Shown: one piece after another, positions 51,132-63,100 of the stretch
How positions within the stretch are numbered: position 1 is the first letter of the stretch
Layout: each line of letters opens with the position of its first letter
Assembly (NCBI GenBank): GCA_002633005.1
Contig: NMRA01000574.1
Span: 94,967 to 158,966, forward strand
Length of the DNA: 64,000 bases
Direction of reading: 5' to 3'
DNA from: Phoronis australis
Lineage: Eukaryota; Phoronida; Phoronidae
Position numbers and translations under genes: made by a program
Notes under the pieces: generated by a model
Database searches by the model: none
What the model was told of the DNA's origin: nothing
What the model saw: only the letters and a program-made list of their open reading frames with translations

Positions 51132-53887
51132 TGAAAATACACGGATCTAGATAATTCATAATTTTTGCATTTAAAAATATGTGTATTGAGAAGTCTTGTT
51201 TTCAAACTGAAGTATCTCTACTATTGAAATGGCAGTGTGTATTTGAGCAAATTCAGTATTGGCATGGGCCCAGGTTTGGATGCACGCCCTGCCCATTACG
51301 TCTGTGAAAAGACCTTCAACGTTCAGATTTAGATATCCATGATATTCGTTAATTCTTTTACTCAAGTCAATATTTTTGCTGCAGGTTTCTCCCCAATTGC
51401 TGGCTCTAGTGAACGCCCCCTTGTTCTGTGCATGTGTGTACTTCATTTTCTGCTTTCTCATCCAATGATAACAGGAAGTGTTTTAACAAGGTGATCTGAT
51501 CAAAAGCATCATTATTCAGGTGACCAAGGTGAGACAAATTCCAGTTTTGTCACCAAGATCCATAGATTAGCTCGATTTCATTCATTTCTGCTTCTTCATG
51601 TACAATTCACTGTCTTGTATCTTAATTATTATGTAATTCATTGTTATCCTAGAAGACTTGTACTAATACGTTTTAAATTGCAATTATACTGATACCAAGA
51701 AATTGGCAAAAATGGCAAATGTCAGTGTTGGATGTGCAATGTGTGGTCATTCCCTTTATACTCTCATTTTGAGAGGAGGGTCAGTCAATGCAATTCATTT
51801 TTCTCACTCCATGGAGAATACAATGCAAGATTGGCCTTTTGTTGCCATATTTTCACGCCTTGACATGAGCTATCACCTCGGCCATCGTTCACTTGAGGCA
51901 GACTGCTCAACTCATAGCTTACTGTCTACGGTGGTCCTAAAACCTGTTACTTGTTACAAATTTCAACATAAAAATATTCAGTTCTCGAGCAGTGTGTTTC
52001 CGAGTACGTAGCGTATCTTGCCGATGTTGGGTCACCTTGGATACTGGGGACAATTATCATTTCAAGACCAAGCGGTTTCGAGCTTTCGAATACTTAATTC
52101 ACACAAAAAATAATTGCCAAATGAATATAGTCATTTCTATTTTTCAAAGGCCAATTACTTCATTGGAAATGGTGGAAACTGTACCAGAATGTTGTTTCAA
52201 GACATCTGCATAGTAGAATCCAAGCAAATGCTCGACTAGAATTTTCTCGATATTTAATTTTATTATGAAATTTGACTTATGAGTTTCCAGTTGCTGGTGA
52301 AGCATTATTGTTTTTATATGGAGCTGGAACGTCGTTTACCGTAGTTCTAATAAAGGGCTTTCAAAATTATAATGTTGGAACAAGTTTGTAGTTTTACCAA
52401 AAAAATTGTGGTCTTGCTAGAGTGAAGTATTACATCACAGGCACTGCAATCTCCCAATGCCTCTGTAGCCACGCAAGTGGATGCGAAAGCATGCACCGTT
52501 TACCCCCAGAGTATCCAGCCAAGTCCTCGGCACATCGAAGGCTTGATGACACCATCATGGATTCAAGTGATATAGTCACGAGTTTCTAAGTTAAAAAAAA
52601 ACGAACAACAACTAAGGTAAAGGACCAGCATGACCGTTTTGAAAATTGAAAAGTAAATATTAAACGTTTTTGAATTATAGCGACATTATAAGAGAAATTA
52701 GCCAATAGTTTCTCTTCAGTATCGTGGCAGAGCTAGGAGCATTAGGACGGATTAGTCACAGTAATAAGGCGTTGGGGTAACAAAACCCAAAATGTTAACT
52801 TAGGGTTCGTCTCATGTTGACCCTGAGTGCCAAGATTTATGGTGGCTGCACCCCTCCCCCCGGCGTGGAAATCGTGAGAAACATTTCTTGTTTCAGCAAG
52901 TGAGTTTTCATCTTTGTGTACTGCAGGTGACTTAGAGATATGTGAATACTGCAAAAGAAAAAAACAAAACAAAAAGTATTCTTAGTCTTTGATAATCTCT
53001 TCTGTGAGTCAAACAATACAATTCATAAAAATCTTAACCAGAAAAAGAATTCAACGCAGGTGCTCAAACTTTGTAAATTTTTAACAATGGATAACCAGTC
53101 CACATACTCCTTGAACAATGAAGCTAAACCTTCAGTCACTAGCTGTAATCATAGATATATAGAGATTGCTCGTTCTACTATAAGTAGCCGTGAAAGCACG
53201 CAGTACTGGTGGTGCCATATTGCTGTGTGGAGGCTCATCGTAAGCAAACCAGCATGGCCACAGGCCCTGATATAATAAATACATATACTGGCAAATATGA
53301 ACAAATAAAACAAAAATAAGATTAACATTATTAGCACGATACAAATCAAAAGTGACATCACCAGAAAGAGCTCAAAAATTCAAACATTTTGGTACCTATT
53401 TCATCAAAATTGAACCAACTGTTTCAAAGATAGAGCCTTTTAGTAAACCAGATTGCATGGTCTGCAACACTCGGTTCCACACAACAAAATGGCCGCCATG
53501 CTATATCTCTACAAAATACCTGACGGCCAATTTCTGTCTTTACATCTATAGCTGTAATAAAAGCATCAACTGCTACAACATGGTTGTAACAACACCTTCA
53601 GTCAATGGCTGTAGCAAACTCTCCTTAACGTGCACCATTTGGACATGTATTGCCGTTATTAAACTAGCGAATTCAGTTTGAGCAAAACAAGAAAATACAA
53701 AATATTATGTAACTTGAATGTTCAGATGACTGATAGCAATAGCACGACTGCTAACTACAATGCATTCAAATTATTTGGTTTAATCATACACTAGTTTTCA
53801 ATAGATTTTAACCAATAGACTGGCATTTTCCTCATGAAAGTATTCAATTATACATCAGTTTGCACTTCCAACTATCAGATACTTGCC
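51132..53887. other. RABGGTA / ARM-p23 convergent intergenic region
   Basis: Open frames of up to about 100 codons occur on both strands, but none shows a known motif or a splice chain with matching phase. I see nothing functional to report. Confidence 0.5.
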
Positions 53888-53893
53888 TTTATT
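53888..53893 (-). terminator. Candidate polyadenylation signal of the ARM-p23 gene
   Basis: AATAAA on the minus strand, about 210 nt past the TGA at 54105-54103. It is the nearest canonical signal I noticed. Confidence 0.5.
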
Positions 53894-54102
53894 TCAGTAC
53901 CAGGGAACTGACCCTTTGAGAAAATAACTTTAAAGTGGTATGTTTTCAAACCTGTTGTGTAATACCCGCATGGCCAAAGCCAGAACACACTAGATTACCA
54001 AATATCTTGCCTTTCCTAGTGAACAAACAAATAATTCCCCAAATTATAAGGGAAACTGCAACATTGTCTCTATTGAAGTGGCACCTAATTTCTGGAAAGG
54101 CT

Positions 54103-57100
54103 TCATGAGAATATGTCGTAGACATCGTTTTCTCTACGATCATGGTCGTCATAAATAGTGTCTGAAGACTCCTCGCCACTGGCATCTTCTGAGCAACTTT
54201 CCTCCGAATGTTCCGGAACATAAGTCTCCGACTTTGGTACACCAATTTTCGTTGGCAAACGATTGCGATCTGAAACCAAATTGGGGATAAATTTATCACA
54301 ACAGGTTAACGTTATGCAAGATCCTGGAAAAATTTGGCTAATATCAGAACACTGTATCTCAAAAATTGTCAACGAGATTCAAATGAAACTTCAGATATTT
54401 CAGTTTGTCATACCTGGAAGTACTGACTGACCTCAGACTTCTGTTATTGTTACTTTTACAATTTAGCCTGTTCTTAAAATAGTCAGTGGAAGAAACATAA
54501 CATGGAAAATCTTTATTTTTTAAACAAACTCAAACAGAGGCCTGGAACCGATGACTTGAATCAAAACTGACTTTTTCGTGTCAACACGAACGGTACGTCG
54601 CTGTCATCAGCGTCTGTATCCGAGGAGCTGTCAATGTAACGTTCGTGGTCCACCAAGATAAATGGCAACTGAAACATAATTAATTACATAATCAATTAAA
54701 CAGCATAAAACGGTTTCATTGTCTGACGGGTCTCTGTCCTCTGCAGTCTGCATCTACTTTGTTCATGATAGTTTTACAAGAAAACCATTATCTAATGTAT
54801 TGTACCCACCCACCACTCAGTTTTTGAGTTTCGTGTTCACTGGAAATTTCAAGCCCTACAATACGCTTTCGGCGTTGTTTTCGGATGATTCTTTAATGCC
54901 GTGACTTTTAGGTACAAGTTTTTTGAAAAGTGGTTTCCAATCATCCTAAAGTTGATGAGTCTGATATTCACCAAAACACCCGAAAATCAGTTCTTTTAAT
55001 TTGGTTCCAACAAAACTTCGACCAAGAAATACAAGAGCTTCTCAAGGCTTTTGAAGGTAGCTCTAGGCTAGAAACACTCAATGCAAATTCCAGGCCATGT
55101 TTGTGAGCAATAACCCTGACCCCCGTTTTGCAACTGAGAAAAATTTTATAAAAAAGAGATAAACAAATTGTCAACCTTGATTTTATGCATTTTTAATTAC
55201 TTTAATACATAAAACACAAGTCATGAATTTTTAGACTATCTAAGATTTATTGTGACAAACTCCACGATCACCAGTAACATGTCAAAGAAGTTGAAACCTT
55301 AAGAAAATTTATCAATGACTCACATGACGTCTCTCACCAGCCATGTGTAAATTCAACAGTGGAAATTCAATAGTGAAATTCACATTCTTTGATTAGCAAT
55401 ACCTACTTTTTAAGACAAAAAACAAGGCTTTTATATTCTATGATCCAAGTACATTGAAAATGCACTAACTGTCTTCAATTCCCATTTTAAAACAGTGCCT
55501 TTCTAGCTTCACTTACCGAATCCTGTAGCGCGTAACATCACTAGTGTCAAAAAGCATTGAATTTGACCCCATTGGACATTTGACTCCATTGGACATTTGA
55601 CCCCATTGGACGTTTGACCCCACTGGACATTTGACCATATTGGACATTTGACCCTATTAGACGATTGACCCTATTGGACGTTTGACCATATTGGACGTTT
55701 GCTTGAAGTGACTTGAGCTTTTATGAAATGTTACAAATAAAAGATTTTAATCTTAAACCGTGCGCAAACATAACTGGGCAAGTGATAAAAAACAGCTGCT
55801 GTTCACAATTTTAAAACGAGAGCAAAGCAGAGCGTTGAAATGAACACACTGCTAACATTGTGCTTCCAGGGGTGTTTATTTGGAACATAAAAATGGCAAC
55901 TAGATGGTGCAAAATATGTCAAATCCATCCAAAAACTTTAGCAGAAACATCCATGGGCGTAACTGCCATGTAGGTGCCCCAGTTGTTGAGGTTGTCAGAA
56001 AATCATCATTAGCCTTCCTCTTTGCATTAGGAACATACATGCCAATTTCCACAATCGCCAAAAAACAGACTCAAAAACAGTAAAATGGCCACAAGGTGGC
56101 GCAAAATGCCTCAAATTTTACCGAAAACTAGACGATAGCGTCAACTCACTAGTACATGCTTATCTGCCAAATTTTTGCAAAAATCCATTGACGACCTTTA
56201 AAGATACAGAGGTAAATGTAAAAAATTAAAATTGCCATTAGGGGACACACCGGTAGCCTGATCCGACAGAAAGTTGTCATCTTCTGTTGTCAACTTCATA
56301 TAAATACACCAACAAAATTCAATAAAGATCCTGTAGAGCACTTAGGTGGTACAGCCATGCACGCAAAAACAAACAAAATTGCCACTAGGAGGCGCCATAT
56401 TAGTCGAAGTCGGAAGAAAATCATCGTCAGTCGCCCTCTTCACAGTAAGAACATATATGCCAATTTTCAAAATCATCCCGAGAGTGGTTTGGTTGATAGA
56501 AAGGCGGACGCCAAAAAACAGACTCGAAAACATTAAAAATGGCCACTAGGTGGTGCAAAGTGCCTCAAATCCATCCTAAAACAAGAGGATGTCATCATCT
56601 CACTAATAGATGCCTAACTGCCAAATTTTATGAAAATCCGTTGAGGACCTCCAAAGATACAGAGGTAAGCGTAAAAAATTTAAATTGCCACTAGGGGGCA
56701 CACTGGTAGACGGAGAGGTCCGAAATTCGCTGTCATCCATTGTCAGCTTTATGGGAACACATCTGGCAAATCTCATCAAGATCCTATGAGGGGTTTAGGA
56801 GATACAGCCATGGGCGCAAAAACAAACAAAATTGCCACTAGGAGGCGCCACAGAAGTCGAAGTTGTCGAAAAATCATCATCATGCACCCTCTTCACAGTA
56901 AGAACATATATGACAATTTTCAAAATCATCCCTACAGCGGTTTGGTTGATAGAATGGCGGATGCCAAAAAACAGACTAAAAACAGTAAAAATGGCCACTA
57001 GGTGGCGCAAAGTACCTCAAATCCACCTGAAAACGGGAGGATGGCATCATCTCACTAATAGATGCCTAACTGCCAAATTTTATGAGAAATCCGTTGAGGA

Positions 57101-60100
57101 CCTCCGAAGATACACAGGTAAGCGTAAAAACTAAAATTGCCACTAGGGGGCACACCCATAGCCGGAGAGGTCCGAAATTCGCCGTCGTCCATCGTCAACT
57201 TCATAGGAACACAAGTGCCAAATCTCATCAAGATCCCGTGAGGGGTTTAGGAGATACATCTGCGGACGCCGGACACCCAGACAGAGATGACGGCAATAAA
57301 AATTAGTTTTTGCAGCAATTAAAAATAAAAGTAGCGGACACCTACTTATAATTACGCTCCTTCAAATATTTTTAAGTCAAAAAGCTGAATTTCAAGGACT
57401 TTCCAAGGGCATAATTAAATTCAAGGACAATTCAAGGCAAAGAGCTTTTCAAGACAGTTCCAAAGCATGATTCAAGCCTCAGTTCACCACCATTTTCACT
57501 TGTAACCGAAAACAAGTAGACGTGAGATTTCTGGCCTCGGCAAGAACAGAAATCAATACTACTCACTATTGTCAAAAGCAATATGGCCGTCACTGAAATT
57601 GAAGTGAGCTAGTCCTGAGCCTGAACACTAGATGTAACTGACTGGTGCATAACAGTAGCACATTAATCAACTCAAATGACATAATCAAATACTGACCTTG
57701 TGCTTGTCCCTCAACAACCTTGGCCACCGGACTTTCTTGGTTTTCTTCAGAGACAGTAGGACTTCACTTCCCAGGACACAGTAGCGACACCCATGGACAT
57801 CAAGGGAGTCAAACAGGTCAAGGTCAAGGTTGTAATGAGTGCTGCCCAGCACAGAGCTGAAATGACATGTAAAACATGCATTTAAGTCACCAGTAAAATG
57901 TTACAACAGAGATGCGCTGGGTCCTCGACGGTATGAAAATTACCAGGTCGCCATTTGTGACCTGACCAAAATATCAGCTTGCAATTCTGAAATTCAACTA
58001 ACACGCACAAACAGAGTTCCCATGCAGCACATGTGAACATGCTGTGATGATAATTTTCCNTTGCCACTAGGGGGCACACCTATAGCCGGAGAGGTCCGAA
58101 ATTCGCCGTCGTCCGTCATCAACTTCATAGGAACACAAGTGCCAAACCTCATCAAGATCCTGTGAGGGGTTTAGGAGATACATCTGCGGACGCCGGACAC
58201 CCAGACAGAGATGACGGCAATAAAAATTAGTTTTTGCAGCAATTAAAAATAAAAGAAGCGGACACCTACTTATAATTACGGTCCTTCAAATATCTTTAAG
58301 TCAAAAAGCTGAATTTCAAGGACTTTTCAAGGGCATAATTAAATTCAAGGACAATTCAAGGCAAAGAGCTTTTCAAGACAGTTCCAAAGCATGATTCAAG
58401 CTTCAGTTCACCACCCTTTTCACTTGTAACCGAAAACGAGTAGACGTGAGATTTCTGGCCTCGGCAAGAACAGAAATCAATACTACTCACTATTGTCAAA
58501 AGCAATATGGCCGTCACTGAAATGGAAGTGAGCTAGTCATGAGCCTGAACACTAGATGTAACTGACTGGTGCATAACAGTAGCACATTAATTAACTCAAA
58601 TGACATAATCAAATACTGACCTTGTGCTTGTCCCTCAACAACCTTGGCCACCGGACTTTCTTGGTTTTCTTCAGAGACAGTAGGACTTCACTTCCCAGGA
58701 CACAGTAGCGACACCCATGGACATCAAGGGAGTCAAACAGGTCAAGGTCAAGGTTGTAATGAGTGCTGCCCAGCACAGAGCTGAAATGACATGTAAAACA
58801 TGCATTTAAGTCACCAGTAAAATGTTACAACAGAGATGCGCTGGGTCCTCGACGGTATGAAAATTACCAGGTCGCTATTTGCGACCTGACCAAAATATCA
58901 GCTTGCAATTCTAAAATTCAACTAACACGCACAAACGCACACACACACAGAATTTCCATGCAGCACATCTGACCATACTGTGATGATAATTTTCCATGTT
59001 GCGGAACCGCATTTTCCCATTCCACTAAAATGTTGGGGAGTTTTTCGGTGTTGCAGCACACCTATTTTCCTGTTTGACTAAAATTTTAAACGAAAAACGC
59101 TGCTGGGGCTTTTTTGGGTGATTTGACTCCGCTCTCCTGAGTTAGAATACTCGTGTGCAAGTAGACCAAAATGTCACGTTTCCTAATTTCAGGATGCAAA
59201 GTGACCAGCTCGCTATGTCGAGCCCCAGGACTATGTTCCACACATCGAGTTTCTTTTGAGAAAAGTGAGACCAGACAACTCTTCCTAAGATGTCACAACA
59301 CATTACAAATGAAGCACGTGTTCATGCTAGACTTTCTTGCCAATGTCTTGCACCTGGTGAAGACACAATCACAAAACAGAACGCATACATAAAATAACGA
59401 CAGAGTTAGAATCATAAAGTAAAAATAATTGTAGGTGGTCTGGCACAAACTGTACCAGACATGCGCACGCCGCTCAGGTGGGCCCGTTGCATTGATCACC
59501 TGGAACCATTTTTGTGCTTTATTAACGTATACTTAAAAACTGAACCGAGTACCTAGAGACCTAGCAAGGTCTAGCAGTGTGCCCCAGTGGGACTCGAACC
59601 TATGACTTTGAGTAAAGGAAGCGGACACTTATCTTATTGGGTCGCACCGTCTCCTTTAATCATAAAATAAGCTAACCATTATAAAATTTGGAAATAACAT
59701 TTGAAACAAAACATCTTCAACGTTCAAAACATTTTTCTGAAACTATTTAATATAATTGAAGCAAACCGAAGTGTCACAATGCACTGCCTTAACTATTACT
59801 AGTCACGCAATAGTAAGATCATTTCCTGGTTAAACTTTGTTGCACAAGACACTGCGCTGACTTTTCGTTGGTTCATACCTGAAGTGTATAGCGGATGGTT
59901 CCATAGAGACGTTGGCTTCCTTCACTCCCCGCAGTTTGATGCTCAGTAGACAGCGGTGAGGATTCTGTGACCATTGCACCGTGGGGTAGCTCATGTGACT
60001 AGAAACACAGCAACGTGAAAAATGCTTACACTAAAAACACAAACGTTGTGAAGAGTCTTTGCCGAAGAAAATTGGTTAGGAGTGAAAACATGCATACCAA

Positions 60101-63100
60101 TGGCTTTTTGTCATATTCTGAGTCTTTACTAATATTTTACATGCAAGTTAATTGGGTTTTAAAACTGAGTACTTCTAGTAAGTAAAATGACCAAAAATTT
60201 GATCAAGATTTCATGGTACTTTCAATCTGAAAGCGAAAGCAGTGTTTTGGTTGGAGTTAAAGGACGAGTTAAACAAAATGAATGGGAGATTCTCTTTGCA
60301 GTTTCATCTTTCTAAAGACAAAACAAAAATGACCTAACGTATGCTGCTTTCAACACCCAAGAAGCAAGAATTCTGCAGACTCCAATGCATAGTTCCTTTG
60401 GAACAGATTGCTTTTAAACTGCAGATTCTTGGTAGTCAACAAATTCATTCAAGAATTCTTGATGTGACATATTACTTTATAAGCATATCTGACAAGCTGA
60501 TGTATCATTCCCAGTTATCTACTCATTTGTCATGTATTTTGGCTCATGTACCACACACTAAGTGTACGGTAAAAATTTTCAATTTGGGGCAGTGAAAAAA
60601 AAAATTATTGTTTTGCTCAAGGACAGAGCTTGTCCCAAATAGGCAATATTAGCCGTCCCAAATTCAAGGATCACCAGAAAGATGGCAAAAATTACTCACT
60701 CTGCACACTGAAAACACATTGTTTGAAATTTAAAAAATTTGACAAACGCCAAAATCGCCCTTGTCCCATATTCCAAAATGAAGAAAGTTCAGTTTTGCGA
60801 GAATTCTAGAATCCCAAATTCTAGAGACTGTACCAAATTGGAGAATCTTTATCATATACTGTATCATTTTACAAGACCAAGTTAAATGTTCCAAGACTTG
60901 GCGTGAATGCTAAATTCTAACTAAGCTACAAGACAACTCAATGAAGACAGACCAGCTCACCTGTAGGTAACATTCCCTGATAACTGACTACATGCACCAA
61001 CAGGTATGGGGAGCGGCACGGCCTTCCTGGTCAGTCCATCAGTCTTGTCCTCTCCCCTACTCAATAGAACTGGCACAAGCTCTGGAGGTACCGTTTTTTC
61101 AGGCGAGGGGGACACCTCACCGTTCCTCTGTGGGGTTGCCAGCACTGCCAATCTGTTGATTTTCTCCGCCTTCAGCTTGGCTCGCATGTCCAACAGCAAC
61201 TTATGCACAGAGTCACTTGTCGTGATGCCGTCATTGACGACCGTTTCAATGACCTCGAGAAGGCCGCAATTCAACATGGCCTCCTTGTTAGCACGGCTGT
61301 TGTTGGCCAAGTTTTTGAAAGCTTTCACAGAGGCCTGGACAAACTTCTCACTGTCAGTCTTCGACAGCCTCTCAGCAATGACAGGAATGATTCCCTCTTT
61401 TCTGAGCATATCTCGCAGTCTGAAGATAGAAATAAGGACATTATACAAGACAGAACAAGGCCAGTAACTAAACAAGGAATACTTGATCTTCCAAATCTGA
61501 TGCCAACAGTCAAAACTCAGTAAGACAATGCTTTCCACTTCTTCAATACCTAAACAAATCCTAGATAAATACCACTGTGGGTCAGTCGCAAATTCATCCT
61601 GAATCTTCAAAGCTAATAATGCAGTAACATATGTCAACTAAGTAAAATATGTTACAAAAACTCATCCTGTTGAGAACATCAGCCATGTCTACCCTCGCTC
61701 AAATCTCTCGTTCAGTCATCAGAAGGCAAGGACAAATTCCTCCATCACCCGTTTCCACTGAGTTTCACTAGCACCCAACAGAGACAACAGCATACATTAC
61801 CCCATCTACACTTACTCCATGTACGAAGCCATCGTTCCAATAATCGTCGTCGCACCTGTTAGCACCGCGTCATTGCCTGTGGACTCAATCACTGTCCGCA
61901 GACACTGTATGCCATCACTGAACTTAACCGCTTGACAATTGGGAAGACACTCAGCAGTCAAGGCTGCCAAAGCCCAGATGACCTCATCTGCTACACGGTC
62001 ACTAACGGACGACTTGAGTAGGGTGCACAGAATGTCCACTCCTCCTTCCGTGCGGATGGCTGAGCGCATTCTAAGAAATTGCAAGACTGATCAGGCTCAC
62101 TCAAGTTGATGACTGGTAAGTTGAGAAAAAAGTATGCACGATTACTCTAAATTTCCACTAGCTCACTTTCAGAGAAAAAAATAATTATTTCATACTTCAG
62201 AAATCTAATAAATAATCTATCTAGACAGAAATTCCATCGGATCCTAATCTCTGACATCGTGCATGATATAAATTGTTATTTAAAGTATTCTGTATAGAAA
62301 GCAAAATTTTTCTCAATCTGATGTTATTCTAAGCTACTTAAATGATCATTTATATTTATCAGCTACAATTTTTCAAGGTCAGCCAGATTTCTCAGAATAC
62401 ATTTTACGATAATTTAACACTATAATCAACATCACAATATTATGCAATGAAGCACAACTCTTAGTATCATCAAAACAATAATTTAACAGTCAAATAAAAC
62501 TACTTTCATCATTTCACAAAACTACTGTCTTGAAAGAGAGGGAACCAACTGTAAATCATGGTCACTGATGGCAATGTATTTCCAATGGTAAATACCTATC
62601 ATTGAGGGCAATGTATTTCAAATGGTAAATACCTGTCATTGAGGGCAATGTATTTCAAAGCCCAGGAAAAACATGAGATCATGTTGGGGTCTTCTGTCTG
62701 CAAAGGTATTCAAAAATTCATTTAATCCTGACTTTGTTACAAAAAGAAAGTGAACGATATAGTTAGGTCACTTGTACCTCAAACAAACATATCAACAAAT
62801 TATAAGAATGAAGTATAAACACAAGAACTGCTCAAGGTTACCTAGGACCATAGCAAAATACCATAGCAAAATGCCCAGAAACATATCTCGGAGATGGCTG
62901 ATCGGATTCATGTTAAACTTTCAGATACACTGCTTAACGCACTGTTCTGTAAAAGACTTTTAAGTATTTAATTGTGTTGTTATAAGTCAGTGCGTAGATA
63001 TCACATAAACAAGAATTATTAGTCTCCATGCTATTAAATTTGTATTTCAGTACTCCACCAGAGGTCCCGATGGCTCAGTGGACTAGAGTATATGCACGGT

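Noticed and set aside
53946-54299. Alternative minus-strand frame through the last ARM-p23 exon.
   Set aside because: It needs the penultimate exon to end in phase 0 at a gtaccg donor. The gtcagt donor in phase 1 leads to an acidic frame that fits the acidic region before it and ends at a stop.
57697-58780. Reading both CS exon copies as consecutive exons of one transcript.
   Set aside because: Each is 160 nt, entering in phase 2 and leaving in phase 0; using both breaks the frame and would duplicate half a domain.
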